Notes: generated by a model from the sequence alone, not told the origin. Numbered from the stretch's first letter, positions 16,531 to 24,408 are shown. The stretch is DNA of 35,672 nucleotides from Nitrospirota bacterium (GCA_040754395.1 JBFMCL010000029.1:1-35672); one strand, 5' to 3'. Translations and numbers: made by a program.

Positions 16531-18288
16531 ATGAAGGATCCGGCAAGAACAGTTTCTGAAGACAATGATGACTTCAGGATAAGAGTCGAAAGCCTGAGCC
16601 ATATGGCTGACCTCGTGTTTGTGATCAGCCAGGACGGGAGGGTCCTCGAGTTCCAGGGAAAAAGGGATAGCGAACTTCTTGCGCCTACCGGCGATCTGGT
16701 CGGCAGGACACTCCATGATATCATGCCCTCACAGGTGGCGAACCCGATCATGCGGTTCAGGGAAAAAGCGCTTCAGTCGGGCAATCAGCATATTTTTAAT
16801 TACCAGCTTCTCATAAACACAGAAAAGTACCATTATGAGACGCGCTTTTTTCTCAGCGGGCAGGGCAAGGTAACGGTCGTGGTACGCAATATGACCGAGT
16901 ACAAGAGAGCGGAAAATCAGGTCAGATATCTTGAATATCACGACAGTCTGACGAACCTTCCGAACAGGTACCTGTTTCAGGACCGCCTGGAACAGGCAAT
17001 CGCATTCGCTGAACGCAGAAACGGTGTTGTGGCTGTCCTGCTGCTTGATATCGATAACTTCAAGAGGATTAACGAAGCGGTCGGATATGCTGCCGGAGAC
17101 CTGTTGCTGCAGAGCTTTGCCGACAGACTGGCGCCCTACGTACGGCAGACGGACAGCATCTCGCGCATTGCAGCTAGCGAATCCGAATCCCTGATTGCGC
17201 GTCTCGGAGGAGATGAGTTTACGATTCTGCTTACCGAAATCACGCATATCCAGGATGCGGCAAGAGTTGCAAACCGTATATTGCATATGGTTACGGAGCC
17301 TTTTATTGTCGAAGGACAGGAAATTTTCATATCTGTCAGCATAGGCATCGCGGTATATCCCTTCGACGGAAAAGACATAAACACTCTCCTGAAAAACGCG
17401 GATATGGCGATGTATCAGGCAAAGGACCACGGGAGAAACAATTTCCAGTACTATTCCGAATCACTCAATGCCTTCTCGGTGAAGCGGTTTACCACAGAGA
17501 ACAAATTGCGGAAAGCGGTCGACCATAATGAGCTCATGCTGTTTTATCAGCCGCAGATTGACATTGTTACCGGCGCAATAATCGGTGTGGAGGCGCTGAT
17601 ACGATGGCTGCAGCCGGATTTGATCCTCATTAAGCCTTCCGAGTTTATCCCATTGGCCGAGGAGTCGGGCCTGATCATCCCGATAGGCCAGTGGATACTC
17701 CGGAATGCGTGCAGTCAGAGCCTTGCCTGGCAGAAAGCGGGAATGAAACCGCTCCGCATGACAGTGAATGTTTCCGGCATACAGTTCAGACAGGGCAACT
17801 TCATCGAAAGCGTCTCCCAGACCCTCAGGGAAACAGGGCTTGATCCGGCACATCTTCAGCTGGAACTTACCGAGAGCATCATCATGCAGCACTCTGAGGA
17901 TACGGTGAAAAAGCTGCATGCCCTGCAGTCGATGGGAATCCGGATATCCCTTGATGACTTCGGTACGGGGTATTCCTCTCTGAACTATCTGAAACGCTTC
18001 CCGATATCCACATTGAAGATCGACCGTTCATTCATTCAGGATATCGCCACCAACCCTGATGACCAGGCTATCACAAAGGCGATTATCGGACTGGCAATTA
18101 ATCTGAACCTTAATGTTATCGCAGAGGGAGTGGAGACAAGGGAACAACTGAGATACCTGCGATCATATGAGTGTCAGGCAATACAGGGGTATTTGCTCTG
18201 TCCGCCCCTGAACCCTGTTTCTCTGGCGCAATTTGTGAAACAGGGCAAGTACCTCGATATGCTGAAAAGATGCGGAATAAGAATATAA
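16531..18288 (+). CDS. PAS-GGDEF-EAL bifunctional c-di-GMP protein
   Basis: A 585-residue cytoplasmic protein with a PAS domain (about 15-125), a GGDEF domain (about 130-310) and an EAL domain (about 325-575). The cyclase motif GGDEF is intact (226-230). An RQTD inhibitory-site motif (205-208) is separated from it by an eleven-residue insertion rich in Ser, Ala and Glu. The EAL domain keeps the catalytic set: EALIRW (Glu354), ELTES, DDFGTGYSSL, KIDRSFI and AEGVET, so it should hydrolyse c-di-GMP to pGpG. In tandem proteins one half often controls the other; which activity dominates cannot be read here. It starts seven bases after the HD-GYP gene. Confidence 0.92.
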   Translation: MKDPARTVSEDNDDFRIRVESLSHMADLVFVISQDGRVLEFQGKRDSELLAPTGDLVGRTLHDIMPSQVANPIMRFREKALQSGNQHIFNYQLLINTEKYHYETRFFLSGQGKVTVVVRNMTEYKRAENQVRYLEYHDSLTNLPNRYLFQDRLEQAIAFAERRNGVVAVLLLDIDNFKRINEAVGYAAGDLLLQSFADRLAPYVRQTDSISRIAASESESLIARLGGDEFTILLTEITHIQDAARVANRILHMVTEPFIVEGQEIFISVSIGIAVYPFDGKDINTLLKNADMAMYQAKDHGRNNFQYYSESLNAFSVKRFTTENKLRKAVDHNELMLFYQPQIDIVTGAIIGVEALIRWLQPDLILIKPSEFIPLAEESGLIIPIGQWILRNACSQSLAWQKAGMKPLRMTVNVSGIQFRQGNFIESVSQTLRETGLDPAHLQLELTESIIMQHSEDTVKKLHALQSMGIRISLDDFGTGYSSLNYLKRFPISTLKIDRSFIQDIATNPDDQAITKAIIGLAINLNLNVIAEGVETREQLRYLRSYECQAIQGYLLCPPLNPVSLAQFVKQGKYLDMLKRCGIRI

Positions 18289-18329
18289 CGTTGCCTGATA
18301 GGGTGATGTGAAATCAGCGACTCATTCTT

Positions 18330-18962
18330 TTAAAGATTCCTTGAGGGGCAGATATCATAAAGGACGCATTCTTTGTGGCGGGGTTTTTTTGCCTGGCAGA
18401 TTTTTCTCCCATGCAAGATCAGAAGATGGGAGACATTTCCCCAGTCTTCTTTTGGAATTATTGCCATAAGGTCTTTTTCGATCTTGACCGGATCTCCGTT
18501 CTCTGTAAGCCCAAGCAGGTTTGAAAGCCGTTTTACGTGAGTGTCAACAGCGATGCCTTCTTTAATGCCATATGCATTGGTGAGGATGATATTGGCTGTT
18601 TTCCGTGCAACGCCCGGAAGACTGGTCAGTTCATCCATTGTCCTCGGTACCTGAGCGTTGAATGTTTCGATGATGGTTTTTGCTGCTGCCTGGATATTCC
18701 TTGCCTTTGTTTTATAGAAATTTATGGAACCGATATCCTTCCGGAAAGTTTCGGGAGAGGCGTGTGCATAATCACTGATATCCCGGTATTTTCTGAAAAG
18801 CTTCTCGGTTACCTTATTGACCATGACATCGGTAGTCTGTGCGGAGAGTATCGTCGCGACAAGGAGTTGAAAGGGATCGTTGAAGTGCAGGGCTGTTTTG
18901 GGATCAGGGTATTCTCCCTTCAGCCGTCTGAGTATTTCTGATGATTTCCCGCGTATGTTCAT
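18330..18962 (-). CDS. nth: Endonuclease III with an altered Fe-S loop
   Basis: A 210-residue protein of the usual length for endonuclease III, a bifunctional DNA glycosylase/AP lyase for oxidised pyrimidines. The helix-hairpin-helix is LPGVARKTAN with catalytic Lys121, and the catalytic Asp140 is in AVDTHVKRL. The C-terminal [4Fe-4S] loop normally reads C-x6-C-x2-C-x5-C; here it is C189-x6-H196-x2-C199-x5-C205, with His (codon CAC) replacing the second Cys. The cluster may use a His ligand or be weakened. The start overlaps the apgM stop by four bases (ATGA), so it is the last gene of the operon, and it converges with the EAL gene. Confidence 0.93.
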   Translation of the reverse strand: MNIRGKSSEILRRLKGEYPDPKTALHFNDPFQLLVATILSAQTTDVMVNKVTEKLFRKYRDISDYAHASPETFRKDIGSINFYKTKARNIQAAAKTIIETFNAQVPRTMDELTSLPGVARKTANIILTNAYGIKEGIAVDTHVKRLSNLLGLTENGDPVKIEKDLMAIIPKEDWGNVSHLLILHGRKICQAKKPRHKECVLYDICPSRNL

Positions 18963-20170
18963 TCGCCCTTAATGAAATAGTCCATCAGCCTGTGCCCCTC
19001 CTCAAAAAACAGTACGTCATCCCTCTCTGCAATTGTCTCGTCGTACATCCTGTGTTCATGGTACTGCTTTATACGGCTGTCGTAGATGATAAACGGCACG
19101 GGTTCTTCCGTATGGGTCCTGACCTCAAGCGGTGTGGCATGGTCAGGGAGCACGAGGATCTTGTACTCCTGAAAAGCGGTGATGCCTTTCAGGACGTTCC
19201 CCACGACCAGCGCATCGAAGTCCTCAATCGCCCTTAGTTTGTCCCTGTAATTCCCGGAATGGCCTGCCTCGTCAGGCGCCTCAACATGAATATACGCAAT
19301 GTCTACTTTTTCGAGGGAATTCACGGCTGCTTCTGCCTTCCCGGTATAGTTCGTATCGAGATACCCTGTGATTCCGGGAACCTGAAGTATCTCAAACCCC
19401 GCGTTTATCCCGAGTCCTCTCATGAGGTCAACCGCAGAGACGAGAGAACCGGCAAGGGAATACTTTTCCCTGAAAGTAGGCAATGTGACCTTTTTCCCCT
19501 GGCCCCAGAGCCAGATGCTGTTTGCCGGATTGAATCCCTTTCTGTTACGTTCCCTGTTGATCGGATGATTTTCAAGAATGCCTGCGGATTTCAGCATCAG
19601 TTCCCGGAGTATGTCTTCTCCTTTTCCGACAGGGAGGTAATCGATAATCTCCTTGCCTGTAATGTCATGGGGCGGGGTACATTCCATATCCGATGAGCCT
19701 GAGGACCACACCATGATATGCCTGTAGCTGACTCCGGGATAAAAGATGAGCTGTGCTGTCCCGATGCCTCGGTTGATTTCTGTGACGAGTTCTCTTGCTT
19801 CGTCTGTGGTAATATGGCCGCTGCTGTAGTCTTCCATGACAGCCTTGGTCTTATCCCTGTTATACTTGAGCGTGACCAGGTTGCACCGGTACGCCACATC
19901 GTCTTCTTTCATGTTTATTCCCATGCTGGAGGCTTCAAGGGGAGCCCTGCCCGAATAGAACTGCCTCGGGTCATAGCCGAGAATATTCAGATTTGCAATG
20001 TCAGACCCGGGATGAAAACCGGGCGGGATGGTCCTGATTTTCCCCACTGTGCCCTCACGCGCAAGCCTGTCCATATTTGGGGTATATGCGCTCTGCAGGG
20101 GAGTTTTTCCTGCCAGTTCTTTTACCGGCCTGTCGGCCATTCCGTCTCCGATCATCACCACATATTTCAT
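18959..20170 (-). CDS. apgM: ApgM-type phosphoglycerate mutase, proposed homoserine kinase
   Basis: A 403-residue member of the archaeal-type cofactor-independent phosphoglycerate mutase family in the alkaline-phosphatase superfamily. Metal and phosphate sites are visible: IGDGMADRP (Asp9), HPGSDIANL with nucleophile Ser56, and a late metal block with HVEAPDEAGHSG and LPDHATP. Bacterial members encoded near threonine-pathway genes are annotated in a subfamily proposed to be an alternative homoserine kinase. Here homoserine dehydrogenase lies about 1.8 kb upstream in the same probable operon, which supports that reading, but mutase activity is not excluded. AAGGAG precedes the ATG. The stop overlaps nth by four bases. 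Confidence 0.88.
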   Translation of the reverse strand: MKYVVMIGDGMADRPVKELAGKTPLQSAYTPNMDRLAREGTVGKIRTIPPGFHPGSDIANLNILGYDPRQFYSGRAPLEASSMGINMKEDDVAYRCNLVTLKYNRDKTKAVMEDYSSGHITTDEARELVTEINRGIGTAQLIFYPGVSYRHIMVWSSGSSDMECTPPHDITGKEIIDYLPVGKGEDILRELMLKSAGILENHPINRERNRKGFNPANSIWLWGQGKKVTLPTFREKYSLAGSLVSAVDLMRGLGINAGFEILQVPGITGYLDTNYTGKAEAAVNSLEKVDIAYIHVEAPDEAGHSGNYRDKLRAIEDFDALVVGNVLKGITAFQEYKILVLPDHATPLEVRTHTEEPVPFIIYDSRIKQYHEHRMYDETIAERDDVLFFEEGHRLMDYFIKGE

Positions 20171-20355
20171 AATACTCCTTCTGTCTGTTTTCCGACAGAC
20201 TCTGTGTCCGCCTTGAATTTTTCGAGGTTTTGCTGGATACCCTTAAGGGTGTTACTCTCTTCCTGCCATCATTTTTCCGCAAACAGTTGCTGGTTCAGGA
20301 AAATCGTTGCTGCTCCGCATGCAATGTGTTCGCCCCAGTCTTTGTCCTCAGCCCT
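20167..20355 (-). pseudogene. Possible small gene remnant between NIL gene and apgM
   Basis: The 177-base gap holds a protein-like minus-strand frame, read from 20355 to the TGA at 20169-20167. It encodes AEDKDWGEHIACGAATIF and then LNQQLFAEK, hits TGA (20271-20269), and continues as WQEESNTLKGIQQNLEKF up to a TGA overlapping the apgM ATG. The frame opens just after a TAG (20358-20356), has no ATG, GTG or TTG start, and contains a stop, so it cannot be a normal gene. It overlaps the last bases of the NIL gene. A decayed or frameshifted gene is the simplest explanation; chance openness is possible. Confidence 0.25.
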
Positions 20356-20587
20356 CTAAAATATCTTCTTCCACAAATTCGACAGTGATGCCCTGATTCT
20401 TGAGCGACTGGATTCCCCTGTTCAGGTTTTCTTCCGTGCCTTCAAGTTCGAGCACCATTTCTCCGACAGTTTCCGTGACCCTTGCCCGTCTGATGTTTGG
20501 TATGACATCATATTTTTTTGCCATGGTAAAAATAACGGGTTCTTTAATAAGATGCTGGGGAAAGGTCAGTTTAACCCTCTGTTTCAC
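20348..20587 (-). CDS. NIL-domain protein
   Basis: A 79-residue protein consisting almost wholly of a NIL domain: VKLTFPQHLIKEPVIFTMAK, then NIRRARVTETVGEMVLELEG, then GIQSLKNQGITVEFVEEDI. NIL domains occur at the end of methionine ABC-transporter ATPases (MetN), where they bind methionine, and as stand-alone or ferredoxin-fused proteins linked to homocysteine synthesis in anaerobes. This version has no ferredoxin part and no Cys. It follows the sulfur-carrier gene by 15 bases and precedes apgM. A role in sulfur amino-acid regulation or synthesis is inferred from context. Confidence 0.85.
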   Translation of the reverse strand: MKQRVKLTFPQHLIKEPVIFTMAKKYDVIPNIRRARVTETVGEMVLELEGTEENLNRGIQSLKNQGITVEFVEEDILEG

Positions 20588-20602
20588 GGCCCCCTCCTTG
20601 CC

Positions 20603-20875
20603 TTATCCCCCTGCAATTGCAGGGACTATTGATACTTCGTCACCATCCTTTACCTCCGTCTGTTCATGCTGCAGAAACCTGATATCCTCGTCATTGAGAT
20701 ATATGTTCACAAATCTTCGTATCCTGTCTCCTTCAGATATCCTTTCACCGATATCAGGGAACTGTCTGTTAAGACCGTGCACCAGACTCATAATCGTGCC
20801 CGGCGCTCCTTCCACTTCTTCTCTGCCGTCTGTAAGTTTCTGAAGTGGAGAGAGTATTTTTACCTTTACCGGCAT
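20603..20875 (-). CDS. MoaD/ThiS-like small sulfur carrier
   Basis: A 90-residue ubiquitin-fold protein ending exactly in Gly-Gly (SIVPAIAGG). That is the form needed for adenylation and conversion to a C-terminal thiocarboxylate, so no protease trimming is required. Features include the early VKVKILSPLQKLTDG strand-turn, NIYLNDEDIRFL and DGDEVSIVP before the tail. GGAGG sits seven bases before the ATG. The activating E1-like enzyme is encoded upstream in the same operon. No large MoaE or thiazole synthase subunit is nearby, while homoserine dehydrogenase is, so a carrier for cysteine or homocysteine synthesis is more likely than molybdopterin. That assignment is inference. Confidence 0.85.
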   Translation of the reverse strand: MPVKVKILSPLQKLTDGREEVEGAPGTIMSLVHGLNRQFPDIGERISEGDRIRRFVNIYLNDEDIRFLQHEQTEVKDGDEVSIVPAIAGG

Positions 20876-21200
20876 CGCATGACCTCCTCTCCTGATAAGA
20901 TCCGGCGCCTCTTCGCATGAGCTGATTTCGGCTTTGTAAAATGCGGGGGAATGGTCTGCCTGTGAAAGGCTTTCTGTGTTTTTACCCCGATTCCCGCAAC
21001 ACAGATTGCCGTGGTTTCGTCTCTGCCGCCCTGTGGACAGATACTGAGCATTGCTTTTCAGCTCAGATACTCATTTTACTGTAAAATGGACAACAATTCA
21101 AAGAGATCAAAAGGGCTTGGGGGATTTTTCTCTGCGATGGAGAATTCATTTCACACACTTCATGCGGTCAATGACTGGTGCACCATATCCCTGAAACGGA
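20876..21200. other. 325-base gap between the E1 and carrier genes
   Basis: No convincing gene is seen. On the plus strand a 43-codon ORF (21086-21217) begins MDNNSKRSKGLGGFF but has no ribosome-binding site and resembles nothing I know. On the minus strand there is an open frame continuous with the carrier start, without a proper start of its own. The region is long for an operon and could hold an internal promoter or a structured leader for the carrier gene. I could not match it to a known riboswitch class. Confidence 0.3.
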
Positions 21201-21983
21201 TTAACTGTAGTCGATAAGTTCAGTAATTGTCGGATGATCGCTGCAGACCGCGCACTCCGGATTTCTGGGAATCTTTACCTTCCTGAATGACGGTTTAAGT
21301 GCGTCGAATATGAACAGTTCTCCCTTCAGGATCTGCCCTGCGTTGGTGATTAGCTTCAGTATCTCTGCTGCCTGAAGTGTTCCGATCACCCCCGGAATGA
21401 CGCCAAGGAGGCCGGCACCCTCGGGAGAAGGAAGAATCCCGGGCGGAGGCGGTTCCTCAAACAGGCACCGGTAACACGGGCCGTCACCGGGGATGACCAC
21501 GGTCAGCTGCCCCTCAAACTTGAATATTGCGCCTGTGACCAGGGGTTTTTTCGTCATGACACAGGCATCATTGACGAGAAACCGTGTGGCATAATTATCG
21601 CTGCAGTCAGCCACAATATCATAATCCTTTATGAGTGCGAAGATGTTCTGTTTTGTCAGCCTCTGCCTGACGGGAACAATCTCAACATCAGGGTTCAGGG
21701 ATTCGAAGGTCTGTTTTGCAGACTCGACTTTTGGGACGCCGACTGTCCTCGTGCTGTGCGCAATCTGCCGCTGGAGATTGCTGAGGTCAACCTCATCATT
21801 GTCAATGATGGCGATAGTGCCCACCCCGGCGGCTGCAAGGTAATAGCCGACGGGTGAGCCGAGACCGCCGGCGCCAACAATGAACACCTTTGCATTGAGC
21901 AGCTTTGTCTGGCCCTGTTCGCCGATTTCAGGCAGAATGAGATGCCTGCTGTAGCGCTGCAACTGCTGGTCAGTGAATTTCAA
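21201..21983 (-). CDS. moeB: MoeB/ThiF-family E1-like sulfur-carrier adenylyltransferase
   Basis: A 260-residue ThiF/MoeB-fold enzyme. It shows the nucleotide motif GAGGLGSP (37-44), IDNDEVDLSNLQRQ (61-73) with the Arg and Asp that bind ATP, DCSDN (127-130), and the structural zinc pairs CYRC (170, 173) and CAVC (244, 247). The enzyme adenylates the Gly-Gly tail of a small carrier. It lacks the C-terminal rhodanese domain found in some relatives. It begins five bases after hom and is followed by the matching carrier gene. The gene symbol reflects the family default; the partner is probably the adjacent carrier, not necessarily MoaD. Confidence 0.88.
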   Translation of the reverse strand: MKFTDQQLQRYSRHLILPEIGEQGQTKLLNAKVFIVGAGGLGSPVGYYLAAAGVGTIAIIDNDEVDLSNLQRQIAHSTRTVGVPKVESAKQTFESLNPDVEIVPVRQRLTKQNIFALIKDYDIVADCSDNYATRFLVNDACVMTKKPLVTGAIFKFEGQLTVVIPGDGPCYRCLFEEPPPPGILPSPEGAGLLGVIPGVIGTLQAAEILKLITNAGQILKGELFIFDALKPSFRKVKIPRNPECAVCSDHPTITELIDYS

Positions 21984-21988
21984 GGCAG

Positions 21989-23287
21989 TTACTCTTCTTC
22001 CTTCCCCTCGACCCGGATTACGACGGTTTTTCCCATGACAACCGGCAATCTGTCAATCTCCTGCAGGGCCTGACGGACATTCTTTTCTTTTGCATCATGG
22101 GTAAGGATCACCAGCGGAACCGCTTCACCGACCCTTCTTCCTTTCTGTATGACCGAGGCAATGCTGATACTGTATTTGCCGAGAATTCCGGAGATCTTCG
22201 AGAGGACACCGGGTCTGTCAAGCGCAGAAAACCTGAAGTAGTATCTGGAAACCACATCGTCTATTTTCCTGATTTTTACGGCGCGGGGTGCTTTGGGAAT
22301 CGTCTGGACCCTGCCGACTGCATTTTTCTGCATATTCCTTGCAATATCCGCAATATCGCTCACGACGGCACTTCCTGTCGGCACAGAGCCTGCCCCCCTG
22401 CCGTAATACAGGGTTGAGCCGGTTGCATCTCCTTCGACATATATCGCATTGAACGGCCCGTCTACCTTTGCGATCAGATAGTCTTTCGGCAGCATTGTCG
22501 GATGAACCCTGAGTTCAATAGCGCCATCCGCCTCCTTTGTGATGGCGAGCAGCTTTACCTTATATCCGAACTCAGAGGCAAATTCGATATCCTGAGCCGA
22601 GAGATTTGAGATCCCTTCGATATGCACGGAATTGTAGGAAAGCGGGATGCCGTATGAAAGGGTCGCAAGGAGCGTAAGCTTGTGTGCGGTGTCAATTCCT
22701 TCTATGTCAAAGGTCGGGTCTGCCTCGGCATACCCGAGCTCCTGGGCCTCCTTCAACGCAGCTGAAAACTCAACATGTTCATCGGTCATTTTTGAAAGGA
22801 TGTAATTGGAGGTGCCGTTGATTATCCCGTATACCGCTCTTATCCTGTTGGCGATGAGCCCTTCTTTCAGGACCTTGATTATTGGGATGGCCCCTGCGAC
22901 GGATGCTTCAAATCCCACCTCGACTCCGGCTTTTCGCGCTGCAGCAAAAATATCCGCACCTTCAGTCGCAAGCAGGGCCTTATTGGCGGTCACGACATGC
23001 TTGCCTTTTTGGATCGCCTTCAGGATGAAATCCTTTGCCGGTCTGATTCCGCCTATCAGCTCGACCACTATTTGGATATCCGGGTCATTGAAAAGCTCAT
23101 TTACCTCAGTCGTGAGTACGCCTTTCGGGATTTTTATCCCCCTGTCCCGTTTGATATCAAGGTCAGCAATTTTTTTCAGGTTAAGCGGGAATCCCAGCCG
23201 CTCCTTCAGTATGTCCTTATTTTCGATGAGTATTTTTGCCGTACCGCTGCCAACAATCCCGAACCCTATGATTCCGACATTGATCAT
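21989..23287 (-). CDS. hom: Homoserine dehydrogenase with ACT domain
   Basis: A 432-residue monofunctional enzyme that reduces aspartate semialdehyde to homoserine with NAD(P)H. It has an N-terminal Rossmann motif GFGIVGSG (8-15), VTANKALLA near residue 105, the GTSNYILSKM stretch, and the catalytic region FDIEGIDTAHKL containing the conserved Asp and Lys. A C-terminal ACT domain (about 355-430, YYFRFSALDRPGVLSKISGIL) suggests feedback control by threonine or another amino acid. It lies 15 bases after lipA and 5 before the E1 gene. Homoserine would feed the ApgM-type putative kinase in the same operon. Confidence 0.96.
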   Translation of the reverse strand: MINVGIIGFGIVGSGTAKILIENKDILKERLGFPLNLKKIADLDIKRDRGIKIPKGVLTTEVNELFNDPDIQIVVELIGGIRPAKDFILKAIQKGKHVVTANKALLATEGADIFAAARKAGVEVGFEASVAGAIPIIKVLKEGLIANRIRAVYGIINGTSNYILSKMTDEHVEFSAALKEAQELGYAEADPTFDIEGIDTAHKLTLLATLSYGIPLSYNSVHIEGISNLSAQDIEFASEFGYKVKLLAITKEADGAIELRVHPTMLPKDYLIAKVDGPFNAIYVEGDATGSTLYYGRGAGSVPTGSAVVSDIADIARNMQKNAVGRVQTIPKAPRAVKIRKIDDVVSRYYFRFSALDRPGVLSKISGILGKYSISIASVIQKGRRVGEAVPLVILTHDAKEKNVRQALQEIDRLPVVMGKTVVIRVEGKEEE

Positions 23288-23302
23288 TTTCGCATACCTT
23301 TC

Positions 23303-24340
23303 TCAGCCTTTGCGAGGCCTGTCTTGTTCTGTGCCTGTGTTTTTCAGAAGAAGTTCCTGCGACGTTATCACCGTTTCGCCAACCACGATTCCCGGAGACA
23401 TCGCATCTCCTGCTTCCCGTATGAGACGCGTGGTGAATGCAGGCGACCCCGTATGTTTGCACCGGTCCGCGAACCGGTTTTGTGCCGTGTTATTATTATA
23501 CATCTCTTCTGCATTCATTGAACTTCTCACCAACGGCCCGGAGGCTGCATAGTTGAAGCCCATGGAAAGGGCGGTTATCCGAAGCTGCTCAAAGAAATCA
23601 GGACTGATATATTTGCTCACGGGAAGGTTTGCGCGTGCAGGCCGGAGATACTGTCCCATAGTGATGATGTCGCAGCCAACATCCCTCAGGTCTCTCAGCG
23701 TGCTGATAATCTCATCAGGGGTTTCCCCGAGCCCGAGCATGAACCCGGATTTTGTGGAGATTTGCGGTGCCCTGCATTTTGCATATTCCAGAATCTTCAG
23801 TGAGCGCCGGTAATCAGCCAGCGGCCTGACGGACAGGTACAGGCCCTGTACAGTCTCGATATTGTGGTTATAGACATCAGGCTGTGACTGCAGGACTGTG
23901 TCAAGACTGCCCAGGTTGCCCTGAAAGTCCGGAGTGAGAACCTCAATGCCGGCATCAGGAAGATATTCCCTTATCGAGGCGACAGTTTCTGCAAAGTGTC
24001 CAGCTCCCCCGTCATGCAGATCATCACGTGTCACAGAGGTGATCACCACATGCCTGAGCCTCATCTCCCGTGCAACCAGTGCCACCCTCACGGGCTCTCC
24101 CCTGTCAGGGGTATCTGGCGGCGAAGATTCAATAGCACAAAAACCGCAGTGCCTGGTGCATTTCGCACCCAGAATCATGAACGCAGCGGTGGGTTTGGAG
24201 AAACATTTCCCTGCATTCGGGCACCGTGCTTCTTCACAGACTGTAGTAACCCCGTACTCCCTCAAGATCCTTTTTGTACGGTGAAGTCCTCCAAGGTGTC
24301 CTGCTTTTATCCAATCCGGGAGTCTCACATCAAGCTCCAA
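23303..24340 (-). CDS. lipA: Lipoyl synthase with C-terminal extension
   Basis: A 345-residue radical-SAM enzyme that inserts two sulfurs into octanoyl groups. Both cluster sites are intact: the auxiliary Cys35-x4-Cys40-x5-Cys46 and the radical-SAM Cys61-x3-Cys65-x2-Cys68 (CTRHCGFC), plus the late RSS motif (272-274). The family normally ends soon after that motif, at roughly 290-320 residues; here about 65 more residues follow, including NNNTAQNRFADRCKHTG, with no domain I recognise. The gene is first in the operon and has a good promoter upstream. No lipB is in the window. Confidence 0.95.
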   Translation of the reverse strand: MELDVRLPDWIKAGHLGGLHRTKRILREYGVTTVCEEARCPNAGKCFSKPTAAFMILGAKCTRHCGFCAIESSPPDTPDRGEPVRVALVAREMRLRHVVITSVTRDDLHDGGAGHFAETVASIREYLPDAGIEVLTPDFQGNLGSLDTVLQSQPDVYNHNIETVQGLYLSVRPLADYRRSLKILEYAKCRAPQISTKSGFMLGLGETPDEIISTLRDLRDVGCDIITMGQYLRPARANLPVSKYISPDFFEQLRITALSMGFNYAASGPLVRSSMNAEEMYNNNTAQNRFADRCKHTGSPAFTTRLIREAGDAMSPGIVVGETVITSQELLLKNTGTEQDRPRKG

Positions 24341-24408
24341 AGCTGCGTATTACACCGGCAATGAGGGATAATAATGCTGTCGCGCTCTATCAACGATGCT
24401 AGTCATTA

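Noticed and set aside
20269-20271. Selenocysteine reading of the in-frame TGA between the NIL gene and apgM
   Set aside because: No start codon for the frame, no convincing stem-loop at the right distance (only the loopless palindrome ACCCTTAAGGGT at 20239-20250), and no known selenoprotein pattern.
20866-20960. Stretch before the carrier gene resembling part of a SAM riboswitch (CTTATCAGGAGAGG)
   Set aside because: Only the first few bases resemble the P1 region; the remaining core motifs are absent and the GGAGG is simply the ribosome-binding site.
21086-21217. 43-codon plus-strand ORF in the gap before the carrier gene
   Set aside because: No ribosome-binding site, no recognisable family, and it runs into the 3' end of the E1 gene on the other strand.
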